64,000 nt of DNA, from NCBI RefSeq assembly GCF_011764425.1, contig NZ_BLPF01000002.1, forward strand, positions 682,997-746,996, read 5' to 3'. A model generated the notes under the pieces. It was not told the DNA's origin and made no database searches. It saw nothing but the letters and a program-made list of their open reading frames with translations. Both the position numbers and the translations under genes were made by a program. Numbering within the stretch: the first letter of the stretch is position 1; every line of letters begins with the position of its first letter. This document shows positions 51,501 to 60,517 of this stretch, one piece after another. Origin of the DNA: Phytohabitans houttuyneae. Lineage in GTDB: Bacteria; Actinomycetota; Actinomycetes; Mycobacteriales; Micromonosporaceae.

Positions 51501-52957
51501 CCCGTCCGTCGTTGACCACGTACCAGCAGCATCACCTGCGGTTCACCTTCGATCACCACGCGACCCAGCTGTACGGGCCGATGGTGAAGGCGAGCGAGGC
51601 GCACGTGGTGATGCTGGCCGAGCGGGGCCTGATCCCCGCCGAGTCCGCGGCGCAGATGCTGGGCGGGCTGATCACCCTCCGCGATGACCGGCCGGAGACG
51701 TTCACCTATGACGGCTCCGTCGAGGACGTCTACTACACGCTGGAAAAACGCCTCGCCGAAGCCTGCGGCATACCGACCAGCGAGCTCAACGTGCAGCTCG
51801 CCCGCAGCCGCAACGACCTGGATGCCGGCGTGTTCCGGATGATCCTGCGCGACCAGCTGCTCCGCGTGCTGGCCGCGATCATAGACGCGGGCGCCGAGCT
51901 GCTGAACCGTGCCGACCGCTACGCCGACGTGGTCGTCGTCGGGTACACGCACCGGCGCCCGGCCCAACCAACCAGCATGGGGCACGTGCTCGCCGGGTAC
52001 GCCGAGGCGCTGGCGGGGCAGGCCGCGGCCTACTCGAGCTTGCTGGCCGAGATGAACCGCTCGCCGCTGGGGTCGTGCGCCTTCGCCGGCACCGACCTCG
52101 ACATCGACCCGCGCCGGCTGGCCGAGCTGCTCGGCTTCGACGAGCTGATCGTCAACTCGTACGAGGCGGTCGCCGGCGCCGACCACCTCATGCGGACCGC
52201 CGCGCTCAACGCGCAGGCGATGGCGACCGGTGCCCGGTTCACCCGCACGCTCATGGACTGGCTCAGCTGGGAGTGGGTGCGCACGCCCGAAGACTTCACG
52301 CAGGGCAGCACGATCATGCCGCAGAAGCGAAACCCCGTCGTCATGGAGCATCTCGTCTCGATGGCCGGAGCCGCGGCCGCTGACGCCGCGTCCGTCTACA
52401 ACAACGTCGGCGCGGCGTGGTGGGAGGATTCCAACAACGCCACCACGGACGTTCAGGTGCGGCTCTGGGAGAGCAACGACCGCGCGTACCGGTTCTTCGC
52501 CCTGCTCGGCGGGCTGTTCCAGCGGCTGGAGCCGCTGCACACGCCGACCGGCGAGGCCATCGTGGCGACCGGTGCGACGACGACCGCCGCCGCTGACGCG
52601 CTGACTCGGCACGGCGTGCCGTTCCGCGCCGCCCACTCCGTCGTCGGCCGGCTCGTCCGCGCCGGCGCGCCTTCGACGTGGACCGACGCGGGGGTACGCG
52701 AGGTGGCGCAAACCGCCGGCGTCGGCACGCTCACCGACGACGCGGTCCGCGACCTCGTCGCCGCGGCGCTGCGCCCCGAGCTCGTCCTGGCCCGGGAGCA
52801 GGTCGACGGGCCGGGAGAGGCGGCCGTGCGCGCACAGGTCACTCGAATCCGCTCCACATTGGACGACGTGGTCGGGCGCGCCACCGCTCTGCGCCAGCGG
52901 CTCGAAGATGCCGACGTCACGCTCGCGGCCGCCGTCGCGGAGAGGGCCGCCAAGTGA
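51497..52957 (+). CDS. Argininosuccinate-lyase-like enzyme
   Basis: A 486-residue member of the fumarase/aspartase superfamily. The signature GSTIMPQKRNP (near residue 272) is complete, and RSRNDLDAG matches the ASL phrase RSRNDQ. Such lyases split a C-N bond by beta-elimination, usually releasing fumarate. Being in a catabolic operon and not next to argG, it is more likely a lyase for an N-substituted aspartate or similar compound than the biosynthetic ArgH. ATG overlaps the previous TGA (ATGA). Confidence 0.8.
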   Translation: MTRPSLTTYQQHHLRFTFDHHATQLYGPMVKASEAHVVMLAERGLIPAESAAQMLGGLITLRDDRPETFTYDGSVEDVYYTLEKRLAEACGIPTSELNVQLARSRNDLDAGVFRMILRDQLLRVLAAIIDAGAELLNRADRYADVVVVGYTHRRPAQPTSMGHVLAGYAEALAGQAAAYSSLLAEMNRSPLGSCAFAGTDLDIDPRRLAELLGFDELIVNSYEAVAGADHLMRTAALNAQAMATGARFTRTLMDWLSWEWVRTPEDFTQGSTIMPQKRNPVVMEHLVSMAGAAAADAASVYNNVGAAWWEDSNNATTDVQVRLWESNDRAYRFFALLGGLFQRLEPLHTPTGEAIVATGATTTAAADALTRHGVPFRAAHSVVGRLVRAGAPSTWTDAGVREVAQTAGVGTLTDDAVRDLVAAALRPELVLAREQVDGPGEAAVRAQVTRIRSTLDDVVGRATALRQRLEDADVTLAAAVAERAAK

Positions 52958-53838
52958 ACCTCCAGCACGACCGGCGGCTCCTGGGCATCGACTTCGGCGG
53001 TACCAAGATGGCGATCGGGATCGGTGACGCCGACGGACGCCTGCTGATCTCCGAGCGGGTACCGACCCGCGCGGCACGCGGTGCGCGGCAAGCCCTGGCC
53101 CGCGCCCTCGACCTGGCGCAGAAGCTCGTCACCGACACGGGCGGCACCCTGCACGCGGCCGGTATCGCCTCACCGGGCGTGATCCGTGACGATGGGATCG
53201 ACCTCGCCCCCAACGTCCCGGGCTGGGAGCAGCTGCGACTGGCCGAAGCGGTCCGCGACCATCTCGGCATCACCCGCGTACAAGTGGCAAACGACCTCAA
53301 TGCCGCCGCCCTCGCCGAACTGGACCGCGGTGCGCTGCGCGACGCGGACCCCGGCCTGGTGATCGGGCTCGGTACCGGCGTCGCGGCCGCCATCACGGTC
53401 AACGGCGCGGTGATACCCGGACACCGCGGCGCGGCCGGCGAGATCGCGTACGCCGTCAGCGGCCCCGGCTGGCCGACCTCGGCTGAGGCGCGGCTGGAGG
53501 CCGACTTCTCCGGCCGAGCCCTCGACGAGCTGGCCGACCGGCTCAATCTGCCCGGCGGTGCGGCCGGCCTGTGCACCGCCGCCCGGTCTCCCGGCCCGGC
53601 CCGGGACGCGTTGATGCCGCGCATCGACGAACTTGCCCGCCACGTGGTCACCTGCTGCCTGCTCTTGGACCCGAAGCGCGTGGTGCTCGTCGGCGGCGTC
53701 GCCCGCGACGAGCTTGTCCGCGACCTGCTGATCGAGCGGCTCGCGCGCGCCCTGCCGTACCCGCCTGAGGTCGTGCTCTCGACGTTCGCGCAGGATGCCG
53801 CGCTGCTCGGCTCGCTCAGCCTCGCCGCCCAAGCGTGA
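52954..53838 (+). CDS. ROK family sugar kinase
   Basis: A 294-residue kinase-like ROK protein without an HTH. The phosphate loop is GIDFGGTKMAIGI; the sugar-binding region includes VANDLNAAALAE and GHRGAAGEIAY; LVGGVARDEL is near the end. The CxCGxxGC zinc motif is absent, as in the repressor at 45504. It probably phosphorylates a hexose or amino sugar released by the two enzymes before it. GTG 52954 overlaps the lyase stop (GTGA). Last gene of the operon. Confidence 0.85.
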   Translation: MNLQHDRRLLGIDFGGTKMAIGIGDADGRLLISERVPTRAARGARQALARALDLAQKLVTDTGGTLHAAGIASPGVIRDDGIDLAPNVPGWEQLRLAEAVRDHLGITRVQVANDLNAAALAELDRGALRDADPGLVIGLGTGVAAAITVNGAVIPGHRGAAGEIAYAVSGPGWPTSAEARLEADFSGRALDELADRLNLPGGAAGLCTAARSPGPARDALMPRIDELARHVVTCCLLLDPKRVVLVGGVARDELVRDLLIERLARALPYPPEVVLSTFAQDAALLGSLSLAAQA

Positions 53839-54028
53839 GCTGGGCCGCGCCTCAGGTCGCCGCCGTCTCGTACCGCGGCGCGGACTGCCGGAGGTTGTCA
53901 GCTGCCGGGAGCCAGTCCCATGAATGTGTGAATACCGCCGCCGGGGGAGCACCGCCGCCGAAATACTGCTGGTGAGGACCGGTGTACGGATGCTCCGGCA
54001 CCGCCACCTAGCCGCCAGGGGTGATGAG

Positions 54029-54334
54029 ATGCGCGTGCTGATGAAGGCAGAGTTCGACACGGAGGCCGGCAACCGGGCGATCAAGGAGGGCCGGCTGTCG
54101 CAGGTGCTCGGCGCGACGATGGAGCAGCTCAAGCCCGAAGCCGCCTACTTCACCACGATCAACGGCCACCGCGGCGCGTTCATCGTGTTCGACCTGAACG
54201 ACCCGTCGGACATCCCGATGCTCGCCGAGCCGCTCTTCGTCGAGATGGGCGCGAAGATCGAGCTCCTGCCGGTGATGAACGTCGACGACGTGCAGAGCGG
54301 CCTGAGCAAGTGGCAGCAGGCCAGCGGCGCCTGA
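54029..54334 (+). CDS. Small conserved cytosolic protein
   Basis: A 101-residue protein with a ferredoxin-like pattern (MRVLMKAEFDTEAGN, AAYFTTINGHRGAFIVFDLN, PLFVEMGAKIELLPVMNVDDV), close to the small YCII/DUF3303-like or dimeric alpha-beta-barrel proteins. ATG 54029 follows AGGGGTGATG. Function unknown. The 190 nt before it hold nothing recognised. Confidence 0.7.
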   Translation: MRVLMKAEFDTEAGNRAIKEGRLSQVLGATMEQLKPEAAYFTTINGHRGAFIVFDLNDPSDIPMLAEPLFVEMGAKIELLPVMNVDDVQSGLSKWQQASGA

Positions 54335-54374
54335 GATTAGGGCTCCACCTGCGGCCCGCGCCGGCGTGATCAGA

Positions 54375-54875
54375 TCAGCCGGTGGGTTCCGCGGCGAAGC
54401 GGGCAAGGTGGACCATCACCGGACGCAGGCCGCGGCGCTGGTAGAGGCGGATCGCGGCGTCATTGCCGTGCAGGGCAGCGATGAAAAGGTCGCCGATGCC
54501 CTGCGCGGCAAGCTCGGCGTCCACCCCGTCGAGCAGCATGGTCCCGATGCCCGCCCCGCGTGCGGCTGGCGCTACCGAGAGCGTCTCCAGCTCGGCGATC
54601 CGGTCACCGGTGACCCAGGTGTCGTCCGGCCCCGGCTTGACGTGGACCATCGCGTAGCCGACCGCCTCCTGCCCTTTCTCGGCGAGAAGGATGAACGAGC
54701 CCGGCGACGCCAGCCATTCCAGGTACGCGCCGCGACGGGCGGCCCACGAGCGATGCGGCGGCTGATAGACCGCAGGCGGTGCGACCGACTGGTGGTGCTC
54801 GTGCAAGGCCAGCCACAGTGGCTCCAGCCGGTCGACCGCCTCCGCGCCTACTTTGTGGATGGTCACGTCTGCCAT
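54375..54875 (-). CDS. GNAT family N-acetyltransferase
   Basis: A 166-residue acetyltransferase: motif A is ETLSVAPAARGAGIGTMLL (the acetyl-CoA pyrophosphate loop RGAGIG) and motif B is AALHGNDAAIRLYQRRGLRP. Substrate unknown, small amine or protein. It starts 35 nt after the L,D-transpeptidase stop on the same strand. Confidence 0.9.
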   Translation of the reverse strand: MADVTIHKVGAEAVDRLEPLWLALHEHHQSVAPPAVYQPPHRSWAARRGAYLEWLASPGSFILLAEKGQEAVGYAMVHVKPGPDDTWVTGDRIAELETLSVAPAARGAGIGTMLLDGVDAELAAQGIGDLFIAALHGNDAAIRLYQRRGLRPVMVHLARFAAEPTG

Positions 54876-54910
54876 GAAATGATCATCCCTTACCCGCCGC
54901 GCCGGCCTGA

Positions 54911-56185
54911 TCAGTCGCCGGCACTTGTGGACGGGACCGGCGCCGGCGTTCCGCCGCCGCCGGCGGTGTTGGGGCGCTCCTCCGCGGGCGGGGCCGGTCG
55001 CAGTTCGGCTGGCACGGGCAGCGCGCTGCCCTCGACGAACTCGTCCCAGCTGACGTTCCAGGCCGTCCAGCCGTTGCCCGGTGCCAGGTCCACCCCGGTG
55101 CCCTTGACCGTGACCAGGTCGCCGACCTGAGTGACGCTCATCAGCCAGTCGGCCGCGGCCGAGGAGACGTTGGTACAGCCGTGCGAGACGTTGGTGTGGC
55201 CCTGATCGCCCTCGGACCACGGCGCCGCGTGGATGAACTCGCCGCCCCAGGTGAGCCGCTGGGCGTCCGCGACGTCGACCACGTAGCCGCCGTTCGGCTC
55301 GTTGCGGGTGTCGAACCGCGTGTAGTCGTGCTTCTCCATGATCACCATCTTGCCGCTGGAGGTCGGCGTGTTCGGCCTGCCGAGGCTGACCGGGATCTTG
55401 CGGATCAGCTTGCCGTCGCGCAGGACCGACATCTGTTTGGTGGCGTTGTCGATCTCCAAGGCGACCTGGCGGCCGATCTTTGCGGTGGCGGTGCGGTCGA
55501 CGTCTCCGACGTGGCCCTTTCCGATCGGCAGCCCCTGCAGGCCGGTGCGGACGCTGATCGTCGTGCCGGGACGCCAGAAGTCGGGCGCCCGGTAGTAGGC
55601 CTCGCCGCCGTCGGCAAGCCAGGACCAGGTCCCGGGCTGGGGCGGGTTGGTCTTTACGAACAACCTGCGCTGCACATCCGCCCTGGCGTCTTTCGCAATT
55701 GGTGGGTCGAATCGCACGGTTACCGGCATTGCGGTGCCGTACGTCCGGTCGTCGGTGAAATAGAGCGTAGTGGTGACGACCGGCTTCGTCGATTTAGGCA
55801 TCGTGGTAAATGTTGTTTTCTGGGTGACCGTTTTTCCGGAATCGCCGGTGGCGGTCACCTCGGCGGTGTAGGTCCGGCGGGGTTGCAGGGGCGTGGTCGG
55901 GACCCAGGCGGACGCGTCCTCGCGCGGTTCGGCCTTGACCGGTGTGCCCTTGTCGTCGGTGATCCGCACGTCGGTGACCCGCCCGCCCTTGACGGCGGTG
56001 CCCAGCTCGGCGCTGATCGGCACGTCGCGTGCCTGGTCGGCTGGGGTCACGACAAGTTCCAGCGGCGCGACCGGCGCCCCGGTCGGCCGGCCGTCCGGAC
56101 TGTTGTGCGAGGTACATCCGACCAGGACCAGCGGTGTAATCGCGACGGCCACGTACAGCAGGTTTGATCTTCGCCTCGACTCCAT
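54911..56185 (-). CDS. L,D-transpeptidase lipoprotein (YkuD)
   Basis: A 424-residue cell-wall enzyme. Lipobox LVGC puts the lipid Cys near residue 24; two Ig-like domains follow (residues about 40-250), and the YkuD catalytic domain has HTNVSHGCTNVSS, the HxxSHGCxN motif with the acyl-enzyme Cys. It joins peptidoglycan stems by 3-3 cross-links, as mycobacterial LdtMt2 does. A Pro/Gly-rich tail ends the protein. ATG 56185 follows GGGGGGAAACAGC. Confidence 0.92.
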   Translation of the reverse strand: MESRRRSNLLYVAVAITPLVLVGCTSHNSPDGRPTGAPVAPLELVVTPADQARDVPISAELGTAVKGGRVTDVRITDDKGTPVKAEPREDASAWVPTTPLQPRRTYTAEVTATGDSGKTVTQKTTFTTMPKSTKPVVTTTLYFTDDRTYGTAMPVTVRFDPPIAKDARADVQRRLFVKTNPPQPGTWSWLADGGEAYYRAPDFWRPGTTISVRTGLQGLPIGKGHVGDVDRTATAKIGRQVALEIDNATKQMSVLRDGKLIRKIPVSLGRPNTPTSSGKMVIMEKHDYTRFDTRNEPNGGYVVDVADAQRLTWGGEFIHAAPWSEGDQGHTNVSHGCTNVSSAAADWLMSVTQVGDLVTVKGTGVDLAPGNGWTAWNVSWDEFVEGSALPVPAELRPAPPAEERPNTAGGGGTPAPVPSTSAGD

Positions 56186-56279
56186 GCTGTTTCCCCCCGT
56201 TTTGAGCTTCCCTTCCACACATTTTCCCCAAGCGCCGTGAGGCGGCAGCGCAGTTTTCCAACAATGGCAGGAGCCGCGA

Positions 56280-56801
56280 TTACGACGAGCGGGCTTGCTG
56301 GCGGCGGGCGCTTCGCCGGGCGCGAACCATCCGCCACAGGTACCCCGGCGTCGGCGGCACCCAGCCGAGCTGGCTGGCCATGCCGAGGTCGTCGCGGTTG
56401 GCCCAGTGCTCGACGACCTGGCCGTCCCGGAGCCGGAACCAGTGCGTCTGCGTGATCGCCATCGTGCGGCCCCGGGAGGGGAACGCCTGGGCGACCTCGC
56501 CGCGCTCGTCGTATGCCAGGAACGTGCCGGTCTGGCGACCGGACATGGTGCAGTGCACGACGACCAGGTCGCCGTCGGTCGCGACATCGTGGATGTCGAA
56601 GTCCAGGTCCGCGAACGCGGATCGCAGCCACCGGGCTGTGGCGGCGAACGCGGCCGGTCCGCGGCCGCGGCAGTCGAGCGGCTCGTCCTTCGCCTCGCGG
56701 TTGACCGCTTCCGGGTGGACGACCCGGGCCAGCTCGCCGAGGTCGCCGGAGGCCATGATCTTCATGGACGCGACGCAGGCGTCACTGTCGATGGTGCGCA
56801 A
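56280..56801 (-). CDS. SnoaL/NTF2-like ester cyclase family protein
   Basis: A 173-residue protein of the SnoaL-like (NTF2-fold) family: MKIMASGDLGELARVVHPEAVN, FAATARWLRSAFADLDFDIHD and VEHWANRDDLGMASQLG are typical. Such proteins are hydrolases, cyclases or plain binding proteins. TTG 56801 follows GAGGAG; upstream in-frame starts lack an SD. It is divergent from a TetR gene with 62 nt between and is likely its target. The C-terminal tail is Arg-rich. Confidence 0.75.
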   Translation of the reverse strand: MRTIDSDACVASMKIMASGDLGELARVVHPEAVNREAKDEPLDCRGRGPAAFAATARWLRSAFADLDFDIHDVATDGDLVVVHCTMSGRQTGTFLAYDERGEVAQAFPSRGRTMAITQTHWFRLRDGQVVEHWANRDDLGMASQLGWVPPTPGYLWRMVRARRSARRQQARSS

Positions 56802-56836
56802 GATGGCTCCTCGATAGTATCGGGTACACCACGCAA

Positions 56837-56847
56837 GTATTGAATAC
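56837..56847. promoter_or_regulatory. TetR operator in the SnoaL/TetR divergent region
   Basis: GTATT-G-AATAC is a perfect dyad; wider arms GTACACCA (from 56824) and TGGTGGTAC (to 56860) surround it. It lies between start codons 56801 and 56864. Binding by the neighbouring TetR is inferred. Confidence 0.6.
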
Positions 56848-56863
56848 CGTTTGGTGGTACGCA

Positions 56864-57499
56864 ATGTCCCGTCGGGCATACGACAACACCCGCCGTGCCG
56901 AGCAGGCGCAGCTGACCCGCCGCCGCGTCCTCGACGCCGCCCGCGACCTGCTCACCGAGCGCGGCCCCGCGGCCGTCACCATGCGTGACGTCGCCGCGCA
57001 CGCGGGCGTGTCCGCCGAGACCGTCAAGAAGGCGTTCGGCACCAAGACGGCGCTGATCAAGGCCGTGTACGACGTCACGCTCGCCGGCGACGACGAGCCC
57101 ATCCCGATGATCGACCGGCCCGAGATCAAGGCCGTGCGTGCCGCCACCAACCCCCGTGACAAGCTCGCCCGATACGCCGCCGCGGCGCGCCAGATCGGCG
57201 AACGCGTCGGACCGATGCTCGCCAAGGTGCTCGCCGCCGCCCGCGGCGGTGATCCCGAACTGACCGAGTTCCGCACGACCATCAACGGCGAACGGCTCAT
57301 CGGAGCCGGTCACATGGTGAGCCACCTGGCCTCGACCGGCGGTCTACGTGCCGATCTCGACGCCGACCGCGCCCGCGACATCGTCTGGACGCTGATCTCC
57401 CCAGAGGTCTACGAGCTGCTCGTCAACGACCGTGGCTGGTCGCCCGACCAATATGAGCAGTGGCTGGCGAAGGCTCTGGCCGACGCTCTCGCGCCGTAG
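56864..57499 (+). CDS. TetR family transcriptional regulator
   Basis: A 211-residue regulator: HTH in AQLTRRRVLDAARDLLTERG and VTMRDVAAHAGVSAETVKKA, then a ligand domain. ATG 56864 starts MSRRAYDNTRRAEQ. It probably represses the divergent SnoaL-like gene and itself. Its 3' end overlaps the convergent VanZ gene by 77 nt. Confidence 0.9.
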   Translation: MSRRAYDNTRRAEQAQLTRRRVLDAARDLLTERGPAAVTMRDVAAHAGVSAETVKKAFGTKTALIKAVYDVTLAGDDEPIPMIDRPEIKAVRAATNPRDKLARYAAAARQIGERVGPMLAKVLAAARGGDPELTEFRTTINGERLIGAGHMVSHLASTGGLRADLDADRARDIVWTLISPEVYELLVNDRGWSPDQYEQWLAKALADALAP

Positions 57500-58043
57500 C
57501 GCGCCACCAGCGGCGCGAGGCCAGCGCGGCCAGTCCGGCGCCGGCGGCGTTGAGCAGGACGTCGTCCACGGACGAGACCCGATCCAGTCGCAGGAGGTAC
57601 TGCGCGGTCTCGACCAGGACCGAGCAGCCCGCCGCCAGTGCCAGGATCCGCGGTACCGACGCCAGCGCCGCGAACCGCATCGGCGCGAAGAAGCCCAGCG
57701 CCGCGAACACCAGCAGGTTGCCGACGACCTGACCGACCAGCGTCACCGGCCCGCCGTCGGAGACGATCGTGACCAGATCCCGCAGCGGTACCAGGCTCAG
57801 CCGGCCGGAAACCTCGCCGGCCTTCTCGCCCGGCAACATGATCATCCATACCCACGGCACCGTCCCGTAGACGATGCCGACCTCGGCCAGCGACATCCGC
57901 CACGCCCACGCAGGCGTGGCGCCAGTGCGGGTGCGACGGCGTGCCATGACCCAGACCAGCAGCGCGGCCAGCGGCAGGACGAGCACCGTGAGAAGGACGA
58001 CGCCGGTGAACGTGCCGACCCAGCGGTGCCACCCGTCGACCAT
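57423..58043 (-). CDS. VanZ family membrane protein
   Basis: A 206-residue protein with about five membrane helices (FTGVVLLTVLVLPLAALLVW, LVGQVVGNLLVFAALGFFAP) and the VanZ phrases NLLVFAALGF, ETAQYLLRLDRVSSVDDVLLN. VanZ proteins lower teicoplanin binding in some hosts; most actinobacterial ones are uncharacterised. It overlaps the TetR 3' end on the opposite strand. Confidence 0.85.
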   Translation of the reverse strand: MVDGWHRWVGTFTGVVLLTVLVLPLAALLVWVMARRRTRTGATPAWAWRMSLAEVGIVYGTVPWVWMIMLPGEKAGEVSGRLSLVPLRDLVTIVSDGGPVTLVGQVVGNLLVFAALGFFAPMRFAALASVPRILALAAGCSVLVETAQYLLRLDRVSSVDDVLLNAAGAGLAALASRRWWRATARERRPEPSPATAHIGRATSHGR

Positions 58044-58090
58044 GCCCGCACCGTACAGGTGGGTCGTGAAGAACCGCCGAAGAAGCGGGC

Positions 58091-58122
58091 TTGACCCTGA
58101 CGCAGCGTCAACCCTCCATGCT
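58091..58122 (+). promoter_or_regulatory. MerR-type promoter of the efflux ABC operon
   Basis: TTGACC (58091-58096) is followed by a dyad (TTGACCCTGACG / CAGCGTCAA) and a long spacer to CATGCT (58117-58122), the over-spaced arrangement activated by MerR regulators. Transcription would start at or next to ATG 58130, giving a leaderless message. The MerR gene at 59735 is the likely activator. Confidence 0.65.
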
Positions 58123-58129
58123 GGCCGCC

Positions 58130-58924
58130 ATGAGCATCCCGCCGGCAACCGGTCAGGCCCGTGGGCCCGCGATCCATGTGCAGGGCCTGGAGAAGTCGTA
58201 CAAGGAGCTGCACGTGCTGCGCGGCGTGGACTTCGACGTGGCGCCGGGCAGCATCTTCGCCCTGCTCGGCTCGAACGGGGCGGGCAAGACCACGGTGGTG
58301 AGGATCCTGTCCACGCTGCTCAGGGCCGACGCCGGTACCGCCCGGGTCAACGGCTTCGATGTCGCGACGCAGGCGGCCGACGTACGCGCGTCCATCAGCC
58401 TCACCGGGCAGTTCGCGGCGGTCGACGAGATCCTCAGCGGGCGGGAGAACCTCGTCCTGGTCGCCAGGCTGCGGCGGCTCGACGACCCGGGCGCGATCGC
58501 GGACGACCTCCTCCGTCGCTTCGCGCTGAGCGAGGCCGGCGCGCGGCGGGTGGCGACGTACTCCGGTGGCATGCGCCGCCGGCTGGACATCGCGATGAGC
58601 CTGGTCGGGAGCCCGCCCGTCATCTTCCTCGACGAGCCGACGACCGGGCTCGACCCGCAGGCGCGCATCGAGGCGTGGCAGGCCGTCAGGAAGCTCGCCG
58701 AGGGCGGCACGACGGTGCTGCTCACCACGCAGTACCTGGACGAGGCCGAGCAGCTGGCCGACCGGATCGCGATCCTCCACAAGGGCCGGATCATCGTCGA
58801 CGGCACGCTGGCCGAGCTCAGACAGCTGCTGCCGCCCGCCAAGGTCGAGTACGTCGAGAAACAGCCCTCCCTCGAAGACGTCTTTCTCGCTGTGGTCGGC
58901 GACGCCGGCGAAGATGGGAACTGA
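58130..58924 (+). CDS. ABC-2 exporter ATPase (DrrA type)
   Basis: A 264-residue ATPase: Walker A GSNGAGKTT, signature YSGGMRRRLD, Walker B VIFLDEPTTGLD, and the DrrA-like end VEYVEKQPSLEDVFLAVVG. With the next gene it forms a two-part exporter for a drug or lipid. ATG 58130 lacks an SD, which fits leaderless translation from the MerR-type promoter; ATG 58118 is in frame but inside the -10. Confidence 0.92.
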   Translation: MSIPPATGQARGPAIHVQGLEKSYKELHVLRGVDFDVAPGSIFALLGSNGAGKTTVVRILSTLLRADAGTARVNGFDVATQAADVRASISLTGQFAAVDEILSGRENLVLVARLRRLDDPGAIADDLLRRFALSEAGARRVATYSGGMRRRLDIAMSLVGSPPVIFLDEPTTGLDPQARIEAWQAVRKLAEGGTTVLLTTQYLDEAEQLADRIAILHKGRIIVDGTLAELRQLLPPAKVEYVEKQPSLEDVFLAVVGDAGEDGN

Positions 58925-58933
58925 GGAGCGACA

Positions 58934-59695
58934 ATGGCCACACGCTTTTTCGGCGACACCGCCGTCCTCACTGGACGGACCATGCGCCACGTCACGCGAA
59001 GCCTGGACACCGTCATCACGACCGCGATCACACCGGTCGCCATGATGCTGCTGTTCGTCTACGTGTTCGGCGGCGCGATCGACACCGGGTCGGTCTCGTA
59101 CGTGAACTACCTGCTGCCCGGCATCCTGCTCATCACCGTCGCATCGGGGGTCGCCTACACCGCCCTCCGGCTCCTGATGGACCTGAAGGGCGGGATCTTC
59201 GAGCGGTTCCAGTCCATGCCGATCGCCCGCTCGTCGGTGCTGTGGGCGCACGTGCTGACCTCGCTGGTCGCCAACGTGGTCTCGCTCGCGGTCGTCGTCG
59301 GCGTCGCGCTGCTCATCGGCTTCCGCTCGGGAGCGGGGGTACTGGCCTGGCTCGCGGTCGCCGGCCTCCTCATCCTGTTCACCCTGGCTCTGACCTGGAT
59401 CGCCGTCATCCCCGGCCTCACCGCGAAGAGCGTGGACGGCGCGAGCGCGTTCTCCTATCCGCTCATCTTCCTGCCGTTCATCAGCTCGGCCTTCGTGCCC
59501 ACCGAAACCATGCCCGGCCCGGTGCGCGTCTTCGCCGAACACCAGCCGGTGACCTCGATCGTCAACACGATCCGCGACCTGCTCACCCAGCAGCCGGTGG
59601 GCACCGACATCTGGACCGCCGTCGCCTGGTGCGCCGGCATCCTGGTCGTCGCCTACATGTTCGCCTCCGGCGCCTACCGCCGCAGGATCTCCTGA
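58934..59695 (+). CDS. ABC-2 exporter permease (DrrB type)
   Basis: A 253-residue membrane protein with six helices: LDTVITTAITPVAMMLLFVY, LLPGILLITVASGVAYTALR, the FERFQSMPIARSSVL loop typical of DrrB, and PLIFLPFISSAFVPTETMP. It starts 9 nt after the ATPase stop behind GAGGAG. It forms the channel of the exporter. Confidence 0.92.
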   Translation: MATRFFGDTAVLTGRTMRHVTRSLDTVITTAITPVAMMLLFVYVFGGAIDTGSVSYVNYLLPGILLITVASGVAYTALRLLMDLKGGIFERFQSMPIARSSVLWAHVLTSLVANVVSLAVVVGVALLIGFRSGAGVLAWLAVAGLLILFTLALTWIAVIPGLTAKSVDGASAFSYPLIFLPFISSAFVPTETMPGPVRVFAEHQPVTSIVNTIRDLLTQQPVGTDIWTAVAWCAGILVVAYMFASGAYRRRIS

Positions 59696-59734
59696 GCCGG
59701 CGCCGGCCGGGCGCGTCGAGGGCAGGATCAGAGC

Positions 59735-60517
59735 ATGCTGACGATCGGTCAACTGGCGGAGTACGCCGGCGTCACGGTGCGGGCCGTGCGGCACTATCAC
59801 CAGGTCGGACTCCTGCCCGAGCCGGAGCGCGACGCCTCGGGGTACCGCCGGTACGGCGCGACGGCGGTCGTGTCTCTGATCAAGATCCGCACCCTCGCCA
59901 ACGGTGGTGTGCCGCTGTCCGAGATCGGCCGGATGCTCGAAGCCGACGCGTCCACCTTCGCCGAAGCGGTCGAGCGGATCGACAGCCGCCTGCGCGAGGA
60001 GATCGAGCGCCTCGAGACAAGCCGCAAGCAGATCGCGCAGCTCACCGCCGGGGACGGTCTGGCGCTGCCACCCGAGGTGACCGCCTATCTCGATCGGCTG
60101 CGGGAGATCGGGGTCTCAGAGCGGATCGTGCAGGCCGAGCGGGACGGCTGGATCCTGGTGGTGGCACGCTGGCCCGATCGCATGCGGGACGTCATGTCCG
60201 CCAAACACGCGCAGCTCGATGACCCGCAGGTCATCCGGCTCTACCGGCTGCTGTCGGAGATGCTCGAAAACGACGCCGAGGCCGACGACCCCCGCCTGGA
60301 GGAGGTCGCCGACATCATGGCCGGCCTGGCCGAGCGGGCGTACACCTCCGGCGAGGTCCTCCCCGAGGAGATGGCCCACGACGACCTGCCGTTTCACCTC
60401 CTGGACGCCCTCGCCATCGAGTCCGATCCCCGCGCGCGGCGGATGTTCGACCTGATGCGCGAGCGTGGCTGGGCCAGTTGGACCCGGTCGGAACGCCTGG
60501 CCGAGCCGCCCGACTGA
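59735..60517 (+). CDS. MerR family transcriptional regulator
   Basis: A 260-residue regulator: HTH TIGQLAEYAGVTVRAVRHYH and wing GYRRYGATAVVSLIKI, a coiled-coil dimer helix and a large helical C-terminal domain (TipAS/antibiotic-sensing-like in size). It follows the exporter genes by 39 nt, probably as third gene of the operon, and would switch the promoter at 58091 when its ligand binds. Confidence 0.9.
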   Translation: MLTIGQLAEYAGVTVRAVRHYHQVGLLPEPERDASGYRRYGATAVVSLIKIRTLANGGVPLSEIGRMLEADASTFAEAVERIDSRLREEIERLETSRKQIAQLTAGDGLALPPEVTAYLDRLREIGVSERIVQAERDGWILVVARWPDRMRDVMSAKHAQLDDPQVIRLYRLLSEMLENDAEADDPRLEEVADIMAGLAERAYTSGEVLPEEMAHDDLPFHLLDALAIESDPRARRMFDLMRERGWASWTRSERLAEPPD

